Positions 49,073 through 58,099 are shown, counted from the stretch's first letter. The stretch: DNA of 64,000 nucleotides from Streptomyces sp. V1I1 (GCF_030817355.1 NZ_JAUSZH010000001.1:5022501-5086500); one strand, 5' to 3'. A program made the numbers and translations. Notes: generated from the sequence alone by a model not told the origin.

Positions 49073-49762
49073 GTGATCCGATTCGACAACGTCTCCAAGA
49101 CCTACCCCAAGCAGAGCCGCCCCGCCCTGCGCGACGTCTCACTCGACATCGCCAAGGGAGAGTTCGTCTTCCTCGTCGGCTCGTCCGGTTCCGGCAAGTC
49201 GACCTTCCTGCGGCTGGTTCTGCGCGAGGAGCGCGCCAGCCAGGGCCTGGTGCATGTCCTCGGCAAGGACCTGGCCCGGCTGTCCAACTGGAAGGTGCCG
49301 CACATGCGCCGCCAGCTGGGCACGGTCTTCCAGGACTTCCGGCTGCTGCCCAACAAGACCGTCGCGGAGAACGTGGCGTTCGCGCAGGAGGTCATCGGCA
49401 AGCCGCGCGGTGAGATCCGCAAGGCCGTGCCCCAGGTCCTCGACCTCGTCGGCCTCGGCGGCAAGGAGGACCGGATGCCCGGTGAGCTCTCCGGCGGTGA
49501 GCAGCAGCGCGTCGCTATCGCGCGGGCCTTCGTCAACCGCCCCATGCTGCTGATCGCGGACGAGCCGACCGGCAACCTCGACCCGCAGACCTCCGTGGGC
49601 ATCATGAAGCTGCTGGACCGGATCAACAGGACCGGTACCACGGTGATCATGGCGACTCACGACCAGAACATCGTCGACCAGATGCGCAAGCGCGTCATCG
49701 AGCTCGAAAAGGGCCGTCTCGTACGCGACCAGGCACGCGGCGTTTACGGCTACCAGCACTGA
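49073..49762 (+). CDS. ftsE: Cell division ATP-binding protein FtsE
   Basis: 229 residues from GTG. ABC ATPase: Walker [10 protein letters not shown] (36-44), Q-loop FQDFRLLP, signature LSGGEQQR, Walker [14 protein letters not shown]-loop TH. FtsE pairs with FtsX to relay ATP hydrolysis to peptidoglycan hydrolases outside the membrane during division and growth. A 40-base gap precedes ftsX, with GAAAGGC as a weak RBS. A promoter is likely in the 250 bases between the zinc-ribbon gene and this start. Confidence 0.96.
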   Translation: MIRFDNVSKTYPKQSRPALRDVSLDIAKGEFVFLVGSSGSGKSTFLRLVLREERASQGLVHVLGKDLARLSNWKVPHMRRQLGTVFQDFRLLPNKTVAENVAFAQEVIGKPRGEIRKAVPQVLDLVGLGGKEDRMPGELSGGEQQRVAIARAFVNRPMLLIADEPTGNLDPQTSVGIMKLLDRINRTGTTVIMATHDQNIVDQMRKRVIELEKGRLVRDQARGVYGYQH

Positions 49763-49802
49763 GCCCGTAGAGCGACACGACTGAAAGGCTGAAAGACTCG
49801 CC

Positions 49803-50720
49803 ATGCGCGCCCAGTTCGTACTGTCGGAGATCGGCGTCGGTCTCCGCCGCAATCTCACGATGACCTTCGCCGTCATCGTCTCCGTAGCCCTTTCACTCGC
49901 CCTCTTCGGCGGTGCGCTGCTCATGCGCGAGCAGGTCAGCACGATGAAGGACTTCTGGTACGACAAGGTCAACGTCTCGATCTTCCTCTGCAACAAGAAC
50001 GACGCGGCGACGTCTCCCAAGTGCGCCAAGGGCGCCGTAACCGCCCAGCAGAAGCAGCAGATCGAAGCCGATCTCAAGAAGATGGACGTGGTCGACACCG
50101 TCCACCGCGAGTCGGCCGAGGAGGCGTACAAGCACTACCGGGAGCAGTACGGCGACACTCCCATCGCGTCCACCATCACGCCGGACCAGATGCAGGAGTC
50201 GTTCCGGGTCAAACTGGACGACCCGGAGAAGTACAAGGTCGTCGCGACCGCCTTCGCGGGCCGGGACGGTGTGCAGTCCGTCCAGGACCAGCGCAACATC
50301 CTGGAGAACCTCTTCTCCCTGATGAACGGCATGAATGTCGCCGCGCTCTTCGTGATGGCGCTGATGCTGGTGATTGCGCTGATGCTGATCGTCAACACCG
50401 TGCGTGTTTCGGCGTTCAGCCGCAGGCGTGAGACCGGCATCATGCGGCTCGTGGGAGCCTCCAGCTTCTACATCCAGATGCCGTTCATCATGGAGGCCGC
50501 CTTCGCCGGTCTGCTGGGCGGCGTGGTCGCCTCCGCCATGCTGCTCGTGGGCCGGTATTTCCTGATCGACCACGGTCTGGCGCTGTCCGAGAAGATGCAA
50601 CTGGTCAACTTCATCGGCTGGGACGCGGTGGTCACCAAGCTCCCGCTGGTGATCGCGATCGGGCTGCTGATGCCCGCCATGGCTGCTTTCATCGCATTGC
50701 GCAAGTACCTCAAGGTGTGA
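49803..50720 (+). CDS. ftsX: Cell division protein FtsX
   Basis: 305 residues. TM1 (NLTMTFAVIVSVALSLALFGGAL) is followed by a large extracytoplasmic domain (about 50-175) with a Cys pair region (CNKNDAATSPKC) and TITPDQMQESFRVKLDDPEK, which is typical of actinobacterial FtsX. Three helices follow, with the conserved cytoplasmic RRETGIMRLVGAS before the last pair. FtsX is the membrane partner of FtsE and activates cell-wall hydrolases. The neighbouring S41 protease and smpB are the usual downstream genes. Confidence 0.95.
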   Translation: MRAQFVLSEIGVGLRRNLTMTFAVIVSVALSLALFGGALLMREQVSTMKDFWYDKVNVSIFLCNKNDAATSPKCAKGAVTAQQKQQIEADLKKMDVVDTVHRESAEEAYKHYREQYGDTPIASTITPDQMQESFRVKLDDPEKYKVVATAFAGRDGVQSVQDQRNILENLFSLMNGMNVAALFVMALMLVIALMLIVNTVRVSAFSRRRETGIMRLVGASSFYIQMPFIMEAAFAGLLGGVVASAMLLVGRYFLIDHGLALSEKMQLVNFIGWDAVVTKLPLVIAIGLLMPAMAAFIALRKYLKV

Positions 50721-50731
50721 CAAGCACCCCT

Positions 50732-50768
50732 GGCGCCGTGCGGTCAACCGCCGTACGGCGCCTTTCGC
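50732..50768 (+). terminator. Hairpin after ftsX
   Basis: GGCGCCGT pairs with ACGGCGCC around a secondary CGG/CCG pairing and is followed by TTTCGCTT. It lies 12 bases past the ftsX stop and just upstream of the protease promoter. Confidence 0.65.
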
Positions 50769-50787
50769 TTGTCCTAGAGTGTTCGCC

Positions 50788-51939
50788 ATGCCGGGCCCGG
50801 AGTTCAGCCCTCGGCCCCGCCGCATCCGCCGCGGGGCGGCCCTGACATTGGTCTTTGCGAGCGTTCTCGCCACCGCGGCCGCCACCAACGCGCTGCCGCG
50901 CGACAAGAACGCTCCGCCCCTCTCGGCCCGCTCAGCCGCCGCGACCGTCGACCACGACGACGTCGCCCGTGCCGCTGCCGAGGCGATGGCCGACGGCAAG
51001 TCCGGTACGGAAGCGGCCGAGGACGTCGTCAGCCGCAGCGGGGACCGCTGGGGCGCGGTGTACGACAAGAGCGAGTACGAGGAGTTCGAGCAGGCCCTCG
51101 ACGGTGAGTACACCGGTGTGGGCCTGTGGGCGCGCCGGGCGGGCGACGGGCGGGTGGAGGTCGCCAGGGTCCAGCCCGGCGGCCCCGCCGCCAAGGCGGG
51201 CATCAGGGCCGGCGACCGGCTCCGTACGATCGACGGCCTCACGGTCGACAAGCGCCCCGTCACCGAGGTCGTGGCGCTGCTGCGCGGCGGCGACCGTACA
51301 AGGGTCACGCTGGGCCTGGAGCGCGACGGCCGGGCCTGGACCGAGAAGCTGCTGCGCACCACGCTGACCACCGAGGCGGTCACAGTCCGGCAGCTGGCGG
51401 GCGGCGCCGTCATGATCAAGGTTGCCTCCTTCACCAAGGGCGCGGGCACGCAGGTGCGGGACGCGGTCCGGGGCACCCCTGCGGGCATCGGCGTTCTGCT
51501 CGATCTGCGCGGCAACGCGGGCGGCCTGGTCACCGAGGCCGTCACCGCCGCCTCCGCATTCCTGGACGGCGGCCTGGTCGCCACGTACGACATACGGGGC
51601 GAGCAGCGCGCGCTGTACGCCCCGCCCGGCGGGGACACCGTCAGACCCGTCGTCGCCCTGGTCGACGGCGGCACGATGAGCGCCGCCGAGCTGGTCACCG
51701 GGGCGCTGCAGGACCGGGGCCGGGCGATCACCGTCGGATCGCGCACCTTCGGCAAGGGTTCGGTCCAGATGCCCAGCCAGCTGCCCGACGGCTCGGTCGC
51801 CGAGCTGACCGTCGGCCACTACCGCACCCCGGCCGGGCACAGCGTGGACGGCCGGGGCATCACCCCGGACCTCGCAGCGAGCGAGAGGGCCGAGGAACGG
51901 GCCCAGACAGTATTGAGTGGCCTCGGGGGCGGGTCTTAG
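50788..51939 (+). CDS. S41-family C-terminal processing protease
   Basis: 383 residues. An N-terminal signal/anchor (RIRRGAALTLVFASVLATAAA) precedes a PDZ domain (about 85-165: GEYTGVGLWARR, GPAAKAGIRAGDRLRTIDG). The S41 catalytic domain follows, with the Ser298 nucleophile in GGTMSAAELV and Lys323 in TFGKGSVQ; the 25-residue Ser-Lys spacing is as in CtpA/Prc. It is expected to act outside the membrane on exported or wall-associated proteins. The ATG at 50788 lies 7 bases after TAGAGT, a -10-like box, so the transcript may be leaderless; a GTG three codons upstream would be inside that promoter. Confidence 0.9.
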   Translation: MPGPEFSPRPRRIRRGAALTLVFASVLATAAATNALPRDKNAPPLSARSAAATVDHDDVARAAAEAMADGKSGTEAAEDVVSRSGDRWGAVYDKSEYEEFEQALDGEYTGVGLWARRAGDGRVEVARVQPGGPAAKAGIRAGDRLRTIDGLTVDKRPVTEVVALLRGGDRTRVTLGLERDGRAWTEKLLRTTLTTEAVTVRQLAGGAVMIKVASFTKGAGTQVRDAVRGTPAGIGVLLDLRGNAGGLVTEAVTAASAFLDGGLVATYDIRGEQRALYAPPGGDTVRPVVALVDGGTMSAAELVTGALQDRGRAITVGSRTFGKGSVQMPSQLPDGSVAELTVGHYRTPAGHSVDGRGITPDLAASERAEERAQTVLSGLGGGS

Positions 51940-51957
51940 TGCGAAAATGGCCGCACT

Positions 51958-52437
51958 ATGGCTAAGGAAAAAGGGCGCAAGCTGATCGCGCAGAACAAGA
52001 AGGCGCGGCACGACTACCACATCATCGACACCTACGAGTGCGGTCTCGTGCTGACAGGTACCGAGGTGAAGTCGCTGCGCCAGGGACGGGCCTCGCTGGT
52101 GGACGGCTTCGTCCAGATCGACGATCACGAAGCGTGGCTGCACAACGTGCACGTGCCGGAGTACACCCAGGGGACGTGGACCAACCACAGCGCGCGGCGC
52201 AAGCGGAAGCTGCTGATGCACCGCGCAGAGATCCACAAGCTCGAGTCGAAGTCGCAGGAGACGGGGCACACGATCGTGCCGCTGGTGCTGTACTTCAAGG
52301 ACGGCCGGGCGAAGGTCGAGATCGCGCTGGCGAAGGGCAAGAAGGAGTACGACAAGCGGCAGACGCTGCGGGAGAAGCAGGACCGGCGCGAGACGGACCG
52401 CGCGATCTCGGCGGTGAAGCGGCGGCAGCGGGCCTGA
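51958..52437 (+). CDS. smpB: SsrA-binding protein SmpB
   Basis: 159 residues. The OB-fold contains [39 protein letters not shown] and [11 protein letters not shown]. The C-terminal basic tail ([20 protein letters not shown]) is the helix that mimics an anticodon/mRNA channel plug. SmpB loads alanyl-tmRNA onto stalled ribosomes. It begins 18 bases after the protease stop and is followed within 100 bases by the ssrA gene itself, so protein and RNA partners are adjacent. Confidence 0.97.
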   Translation: MAKEKGRKLIAQNKKARHDYHIIDTYECGLVLTGTEVKSLRQGRASLVDGFVQIDDHEAWLHNVHVPEYTQGTWTNHSARRKRKLLMHRAEIHKLESKSQETGHTIVPLVLYFKDGRAKVEIALAKGKKEYDKRQTLREKQDRRETDRAISAVKRRQRA

Positions 52438-52534
52438 CGCCCGACCGAGCGGAATATGGTGGCACCGTCGTGCGTTGGTCACGTACGATGGCACCTGCAC
52501 CTCACAGCGGGTGCATGCATTGAAAACTCAACAT

Positions 52535-52916
52535 GGGGATGATCGGTTTCGACAGCGGATGTCGAAGCAGGGGAAGCGAGCCGAGGAAGCGGCAATGATC
52601 TCGTTAACCATATGTCGCAACCAATAATCGCCAATTCCAAGAGCGATTCCCGCGCCTTCGCGCTCGCTGCCTAATTAGCAGCTAGCGAAGGCCTTCGGGT
52701 GTCAGCCCGGGGCTGTTCCCGACCCGGATCCTGGCATCAGCTAGGGAACTAAACCTCTAAGCCCGGTCACGGGGCGTAGAGGGAAATCAAACAGTGACTG
52801 AGCCCGTCGGAGACTTGTTCGCGTGATCTCCGGGGCTGAGAAAATCGCAGCGAACTGCGCTCGGAGAAGCCCTGATTCTGCACCGTTGGACGCGGGTTCG
52901 ATTCCCGCCATCTCCA
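52535..52916 (+). ncRNA. ssrA: Transfer-messenger RNA (tmRNA)
   Basis: Single-piece tmRNA of about 382 nt before CCA addition. The 5' acceptor strand GGGGATG pairs with CATCTCC at the 3' end, and CGGTTTCGACAGCG is the universal 5' D-like segment. The T arm CGCGGGTTCGATTCCCGC is at the 3' end. CCA is not encoded (CT follows). The internal reading frame at 52630-52674 encodes ANSKSDSRAFALAA and stops at TAA, giving the proteolysis tag with the usual ALAA end. A TACGAT box at about 52485 is a possible -10 element. A terminator follows. Confidence 0.96.
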
Positions 52917-52934
52917 CTCATCCCATGTGAGGCG

Positions 52935-52966
52935 AAGGCCCGGCTGTCACGACAGCCGGGCCTTTG
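52935..52966 (+). terminator. Terminator of ssrA
   Basis: A 14-bp stem, AAGGCCCGGCTGTC pairing with GACAGCCGGGCCTT, with a 2-base spacer and a short T run (TTTG). On the other strand it covers the stop codon region of the MFS pseudogene. Confidence 0.85.
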
Positions 52967-54360
52967 TCGTGCCTGCCACCGCAAGGGCCACCACCAGGGC
53001 CAGCGCCGCCGCCGATGCCGGGACGGCGTAGCCGTGCGCCGCGCCCAGGTGCTCCACCGTCCAGCCCGCGGTCGCCGAGCCTGCCGCGATGCCGCCGAGG
53101 ATCGCGGTGACGGCGAGCGTCATGCCCTCGTTCAGGCTGTTCTGCGGGGTCAGCCGCTGGACCAGGGTCATTCCGGTCACCATCGTCGGCGCGGTCGCCG
53201 CGCCCGCCAGCAGCAGGGCGACGGCGAGGAGGGCCACCGAGCCCGTGCGGGCGGCGAGCAGCGGCAGGGTCATCAGGGCGGTCATGGCGGCGAGACAGGC
53301 GGCCAGTCGGCCGGGCAGGCTGCGGGCGGGGCGCATCGCCCCGTACAGCAGGCCCGCCACGCACGACCCGGCGGCCTGCAGCGCGAGCAGCAGCCCCGCC
53401 GCCGGGTTGTCCAGATACGCGAGCGTGGTGACCTCCAGCGCGCCGAAGACCGCGCCGGTGGCGAGGAAGACGGCGAGCAGCGGCGCCATCCCGGTCGTAC
53501 GCAGCGGGGAGCGGGGTCCCGGCCGGGCGGGGCGTGACCGGCGGCTCGGTGGAGCGCTGGGCCGCGAAGATCAGTACGCCGGTCAGCATCAGCACCGCTC
53601 CCGTGAGCGTGCCCGCCTCCGGGAAGAGCGCGGCGCACAGGAACGCCGCGAGCACCGGTCCGAGCATGAAGCACAGCTCGTCGGCGGCCTGCTCGAAGGA
53701 GTTCGCGGTGTGCAGCGTGGCAGGGTCCCCACGGTGGATGTGGGCCCAGCGGGCGCGGGACATGCCGCCGGTATTGGGGGTGGTGGCGGTCGCGGCGTAC
53801 GCGGCGAAGAGCGTCCAGTCGGGCGCGTCGTAATGCACGCAGAGCAGGAGGGCGAGCGAGCCGAGCGCGGCGAGCGCGGTGGCGGGCACGGCGATACGGG
53901 CCTGCCCGTACCGGTCCACGAGCCGCGCGGTCCACGGCGCGACCAGCGCGGTGACGCCGAGCCCGGTCGCGGTAACGGCCCCGGCGAGGGCGTACGAGCC
54001 GCGCGATCCGGCGATCATGATGACGGCGCTGACGCTGAACATGCCCATGGGGAGGCGGGCGAGGAGGTTGCCCGCGGTGAAGGCGGGGGCGCCGGGGGGC
54101 GCGAAGAGTTGCCGGTACGGGGCGAGGGGCCCGGCCTTGCGGGGCTTTCCCCCACCCCGCCCGTCCCCGAACTGGGCCTCTGCCCCAGACGCCGGTCGGC
54201 CTGAGTTCTCAGGCCGACCGGCGGGAAATTCAAGCCTCGCCGGCGATTGAGGCGCGGGGTCTGGGGCGGAGCCCCAGTTACGGGAAGGGGCGGGGTGGGG
54301 AACAGGCCCGCCGCAGGCGTCAGCGGCAGTGGCCTGCGGGGAGTCGGGTGATTGCGGCAT
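52947..54360 (-). pseudogene. MFS transporter, frameshifted and disturbed at its 5' end
   Basis: Two frames are needed to read a typical 12-helix MFS drug/metabolite transporter. The N-terminal half runs from about 54120 (PYRQLFAPPGAPAFTAGN, then LLARLPMGMFSVSAV) to about 53530 (IFAAQRSTEPPVTPRPAG). The C-terminal half resumes in another frame at about 53497 with RTTGMAPLLAVFLATGAVFG and runs to 52947. One extra base (or two missing) in the C/G-rich run at 53497-53535 explains it. Upstream of PYRQL there is no start codon before the coding strand runs into the palindromic repeat at 54140-54300; the only start, ATG at 54360, would add ~80 repeat-derived residues. It is probably a decaying gene; a sequencing error at the G/C run is the alternative for the frameshift alone. 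Confidence 0.8.
54140..54300. repeat. Long Streptomyces palindromic repeat (REP-like)
   Basis: The outer arms 54150-54190 and 54259-54299 are ~85% identical inverted copies (CCCCACCCCGCC...CCCCAGAC). Inside sits a perfect 15-bp hairpin, GCCGGTCGGCCTGAG with its exact complement two bases apart (54191-54222), and then a CAAGCCTCGCCGGCGATTGAG segment related to the hairpin at 31503-31546. The block lies across the 5' end of the MFS reading frame and before the divergent LysR gene. Such elements are common in Streptomyces intergenic DNA and can terminate transcription. Confidence 0.8.
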
Positions 54361-54456
54361 CCAGCTACCCTCGCGGCGCTGAGCGCCCGCGGTCCAACAC
54401 CTGCTCCGACGCCATTGACGCACTCGTGTTGTAAGTTCAACGGCGTGCCCCGAGAC

Positions 54457-55437
54457 ATGGACCCCCGCCTGCTCCGCGCCTTCGTCGCCGTCGCCGGCGA
54501 GCTGCACTTCACCCGTGCCGCCGCCCGCCTGTATGTCGCGCAGCAGGCCCTCAGCCGCGATATCCGGCGGCTGGAGCGCGAGTTGGGTGCCGAGTTGTTC
54601 GTACGGACCACCCGGCAGGTGACCCTCACGGCCGACGGCGAGCGGCTGCTGCCGTACGCCCGGCGGGTGCTGGCGGCCCAGGACGATCTGCTGGCGGCCG
54701 CCGCGGGGACCTCCCGGCCGCTGCTCGTCGATCTCAACAGCGAGGGCATGGCATCCGGCCGAGTGCTGGCGCGGGCGCGGGAGATCGCCCCCGAGTGCGA
54801 GCTGATGGCCCGCTTCGAGAGCGGGCTGACCGGCGCCGCCGCCGAGATCGTCGCCGGGCGGCTCGATGTCTCCTTCGGGCGCTTCGCCGGGCTCGAACCG
54901 TCCGTACGGGCGCTCCTGTCCCATCAGCCCGTACGGTACGAGCCGATGGCCGTCCTGCTGCCGCACGACCACCCGCTCGCCGGGCTGGCGCGCATCCCGC
55001 TGGACGCGCTCGCGGGCGAGAACGTATACGCGGGGGCGGGCAATCCGCGGACCCTGGAGTGGACGGATCTGGCGCGCCGCCTCTTCGCCGGGCGGGGGAT
55101 TCGCATCGCGCCGCCCGCGCCCGTGGCCATCGGCGCCGAGGAGTTCCGGCGGGTGATGGCCAAGACCCGCAACCCGGTCCTGGCGGTCGTCGATTTTCCG
55201 GCTATGCCGGACAGCGTGCTGCGCCCGGTCGTCGATCCCGTGCCGCTGTCGCCGCTCTCCTTGGTGTGGCGCAACGGGCTCCGGCACCCGGGCATTGACG
55301 CGCTGCGGGCGGCCGCCGCGCGACTGGCCGAGGAGGAGGGCTGGCTGGACCGTGATCCCGCCCACTGGCTGCCTGAAGACGACATATCGCTCATGGGTGA
55401 CGCCCGGCGGCTCACAGACGCGTCGGCCGCCGGGTGA
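54457..55437 (+). CDS. LysR-family transcriptional regulator
   Basis: 326 residues. The N-terminal winged helix (about 1-62) is LLRAFVAVAGELHFTRAAAR and QQALSRDIRRLERELGAELF. The C-terminal periplasmic-binding-like effector domain follows (about 90-290). An in-frame GTG at 54445 would add four residues; ATG at 54457 is chosen by the usual LysR start spacing. The palindrome GTTGTAAGTTCAAC at 54428-54441, just before the start, resembles a LysR T-N11-A site and may be its autoregulatory operator. It is divergent from the MFS pseudogene, its probable former target. Confidence 0.88.
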   Translation: MDPRLLRAFVAVAGELHFTRAAARLYVAQQALSRDIRRLERELGAELFVRTTRQVTLTADGERLLPYARRVLAAQDDLLAAAAGTSRPLLVDLNSEGMASGRVLARAREIAPECELMARFESGLTGAAAEIVAGRLDVSFGRFAGLEPSVRALLSHQPVRYEPMAVLLPHDHPLAGLARIPLDALAGENVYAGAGNPRTLEWTDLARRLFAGRGIRIAPPAPVAIGAEEFRRVMAKTRNPVLAVVDFPAMPDSVLRPVVDPVPLSPLSLVWRNGLRHPGIDALRAAAARLAEEEGWLDRDPAHWLPEDDISLMGDARRLTDASAAG

Positions 55438-55531
55438 GAGCAAGGTTTCGCGCCGGTCACCTCGGGCCACCGGGGCGGAAACGCGCCGCTCCTAGCGTCT
55501 CTCTCACACCCGACACCCGTGGAGGCTTGTG

Positions 55532-56872
55532 ATGGCTGGCCGATGGATCGAACAGTGGGAACCTGAGGACGAGGCTTTCTGGGAGGCGAAAGGGGAGCGG
55601 GTTGCGCGACGCAATCTGATCTTCTCCATCCTCTCCGAGCACATCGGGTTCTCGATCTGGACCTTGTGGTCCGTCCTGGTCCTGTTCATGGGACCGGAGT
55701 ACGGGATCGACCCGGCCGGCAAGTTCTTCCTGGTGGCCATGGCGACGCTGGTCGGCGCCTTTATCCGGGTCCCGTACACCTTCGCCGTCGCCCGCTTCGG
55801 CGGGCGTAACTGGACCATCATCGCGGCGTCGATGCTGCTCCTGCCGACGGCCGCCGCCTTCCTGGTGATGGAGCCCGGGACCTCGTACACCACCTTCATG
55901 CTGGTCGCGATGCTCACCGGCGTGGGCGGCGGGAACTTCGCCTCGTCGATGACCAACATCAACTCCTTCTTCCCGCTGCGGAAGAAGGGCTGGGCGCTCG
56001 GACTGAACGCGGGCGGCGGCAACATCGGGGTGCCCGTCGTGCAGCTGGCCGGACTCGCGGTCATCGGCGCGGCCGGCGGACCGCGTGTGCTGCTCGGGAT
56101 CTACCTCCCCTTCATCGCCGTCTCCGCGATCTGCGCCGCGCTCTTCATGGACAACCTCGCCCCGGTCAAGAACGACACCGGGGCGTCGAAGGACGCCGTG
56201 CGCGATCCGCACACCTGGATCATGTCCTTCCTCTACATCGGCACCTTCGGGTCGTTCATCGGCTACAGCTTCGCCTTCGGTCTGGTCCTCCAGACGCAGT
56301 TCGGGCGTACGCCGCTGCAGGCCGCGTCCATCACCTTCATCGGGCCGCTGCTCGGCTCGCTGATCCGGCCGGTCGGCGGACGGCTCGCCGACCGCTACGG
56401 CGGCGCGCGCATCACCCTGTGGAACTTCCTCGGGATGGGGGCGGCCACAGGGGTCGTCGTGCTCGCCTCGGTCCAGGAGTCGCTGGCGCTCTTCACCACC
56501 GCGTTCATCGCGCTCTTCGTGCTGACCGGGGTCGGCAACGGCTCCACGTACAAGATGATCCCGGGCATTTTCCAGGCGAAGGCGGTTGCAAAGGGCATGA
56601 CCGGCGAGGCGGCGGCCGCGTACGGGCGGCGGCTGTCCGGCGCGTCCATGGGGCTGATCGGCGCGGTGGGTGCGCTCGGCGGGCTCGGCATCAACCTCGC
56701 CTTCCGCCAGTCCTTCCTGACCGCGGGCACCGGCACGTCGGCGTTCGTCGCCTTCCTCGCCTTCTACGCGGCCTGTTTCACGGTCACTTGGGCGGTATAC
56801 CTTCGCCGGCCCGCCACCGAGGCGGCACCGGTTGCGGAGGCGAAGCCGCAGCTCAGTTACGCAGAGGTGTAA
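55532..56872 (+). CDS. narK: Nitrate/nitrite transporter NarK
   Basis: 446 residues with about 12 helices. The NarK signature GNFASSMTNINSFFPLRKKG, followed by LGLNAGGGNIGVPVVQL, carries the conserved Asn/Gly residues of the nitrate-permease loop. The second signature is GNGSTYKMIPGIFQAKA. The ATG at 55532 has GGAGG six bases upstream; a GTG one codon earlier is too close to that site. It imports nitrate or exchanges nitrate and nitrite for assimilation or detoxification. nnaR follows after 84 bases, on the same strand. Confidence 0.93.
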   Translation: MAGRWIEQWEPEDEAFWEAKGERVARRNLIFSILSEHIGFSIWTLWSVLVLFMGPEYGIDPAGKFFLVAMATLVGAFIRVPYTFAVARFGGRNWTIIAASMLLLPTAAAFLVMEPGTSYTTFMLVAMLTGVGGGNFASSMTNINSFFPLRKKGWALGLNAGGGNIGVPVVQLAGLAVIGAAGGPRVLLGIYLPFIAVSAICAALFMDNLAPVKNDTGASKDAVRDPHTWIMSFLYIGTFGSFIGYSFAFGLVLQTQFGRTPLQAASITFIGPLLGSLIRPVGGRLADRYGGARITLWNFLGMGAATGVVVLASVQESLALFTTAFIALFVLTGVGNGSTYKMIPGIFQAKAVAKGMTGEAAAAYGRRLSGASMGLIGAVGALGGLGINLAFRQSFLTAGTGTSAFVAFLAFYAACFTVTWAVYLRRPATEAAPVAEAKPQLSYAEV

Positions 56873-56956
56873 CACCGGGGAAATCCAGGCGAACCGAGTC
56901 TGTCACGCCGCCTTGGCAGGCTCGGCCGCCCATCCGCATACGTGGGGACGACAGCC

Positions 56957-58099
56957 ATGCACGACCAAAAGCTGCCCGGGCCGCTCGCCGGATTCACCGT
57001 CGGCGTCACCGCGGCACGGCGCGCCGACGAGCTCGGCGCGCTGCTCTGCCGACGCGGCGCCGCCGTCGTCCACGCCCCAGCCCTGCGTATCGTCCCGCTC
57101 GCAGACGACGCCGAACTGCTCGCCGCCACCAAGGAGCTGATCGACCACGGGCCCGATGTGGTGGTCGCCACCACCGCGATCGGCTTCCGCGGCTGGGTGG
57201 AGGCCGCGGACGGCTGGGGGTACGGCGAGGAGCTGCTGGCCCGGCTGCGCGGTGTGGAGCTGCTGGCCCGCGGGCCGAAGGTGAAGGGCGCGGTCCGCGC
57301 CGCCGGGCTGACCGAGGAGTGGTCCCCGGCGTCCGAATCCATGGCCGAGGTGCTCGACCGGCTGCTCACCCAGGGCGTCGCCGGCCGCCGGATCGCGCTC
57401 CAGCTGCACGGCGAGCCGCTGCCCGGTTTCGTCGAGTCGCTACGGGCCGGGGGCGCCGATGTCGTCGTCGTCCCCGTCTACCGGTGGATGCCGCCGCAGG
57501 ACCTCGCACCGCTCGACCGCATGCTCGACGCGACTGTCGCGCGCGCCCTGGACGCCCTCACCTTCACCAGCGCCCCGGCCGCCGCCTCACTGCTCTCCCG
57601 CGCCGAAACCCGCGGACTCCTCCCCGAGCTGCTGCACGCCCTCGACCACGATGTGCTGGCCGCCTGTGTGGGGCCTGTCACCGCGCTGCCGCTGCAGGCC
57701 CACGGCATTTCCACGGTGCAGCCGGAGCGCTTCCGGCTCGGCCCGCTGGTGCAGCTGATCGGCCTTGAGCTGCCGTCCCGGGCCCGTACACTCCCGGTCG
57801 CGGGCCGCCGCGTCGAGATCCGCGGCCACGCGGTCCTGGTCGACGACGACTTGCGGCCCGTGCCGCCCGCCGGAATGGCCCTGCTGCGCGCGCTGTCCCG
57901 GCGTCCCGGCTGGGTCGTCTCCCGCTCCGACCTGCTGCGGACGCTGCCGGGCGCGGGCCGCGACGAGCACGCCGTCGAGACGGCGATGGCCCGGCTGCGC
58001 ACGGCACTCGGCGCGCCCAAGCTGATCCAGACGGTCGTCAAGCGGGGCTACCGGCTGGCGCTGGACCCGGCCGCCGACACCAAGTACGCGGACATGTGA
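56957..58099 (+). CDS. nnaR: NnaR-type regulator: HemD-like domain fused to winged helix
   Basis: 380 residues. The first ~260 residues are a uroporphyrinogen-III synthase-like fold (LAGFTVGVTAARRADELGAL, GPDVVVATTAIGFRGWV and LTFTSAPAAASLLSRAE). The last ~95 residues are an OmpR-type winged helix (VPPAGMALLRALSRRPGWVV, then HAVETAMARLRTALG and TVVKRGYRLAL). This fusion is the architecture of NnaR, known in mycobacteria and S. coelicolor to activate nitrate/nitrite assimilation genes; the HemD part is thought to sense rather than make tetrapyrrole. It sits directly behind narK, as expected. ATG at 56957 is used; GTG at 56942 is possible. Confidence 0.9.
   Translation: MHDQKLPGPLAGFTVGVTAARRADELGALLCRRGAAVVHAPALRIVPLADDAELLAATKELIDHGPDVVVATTAIGFRGWVEAADGWGYGEELLARLRGVELLARGPKVKGAVRAAGLTEEWSPASESMAEVLDRLLTQGVAGRRIALQLHGEPLPGFVESLRAGGADVVVVPVYRWMPPQDLAPLDRMLDATVARALDALTFTSAPAAASLLSRAETRGLLPELLHALDHDVLAACVGPVTALPLQAHGISTVQPERFRLGPLVQLIGLELPSRARTLPVAGRRVEIRGHAVLVDDDLRPVPPAGMALLRALSRRPGWVVSRSDLLRTLPGAGRDEHAVETAMARLRTALGAPKLIQTVVKRGYRLALDPAADTKYADM

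Noticed and set aside
52918..55470. Single 850-residue protein spanning LysR antisense and MFS
   Set aside because: The frame joins antisense LysR sequence, repeat DNA and half of a frameshifted transporter; it is not one gene.
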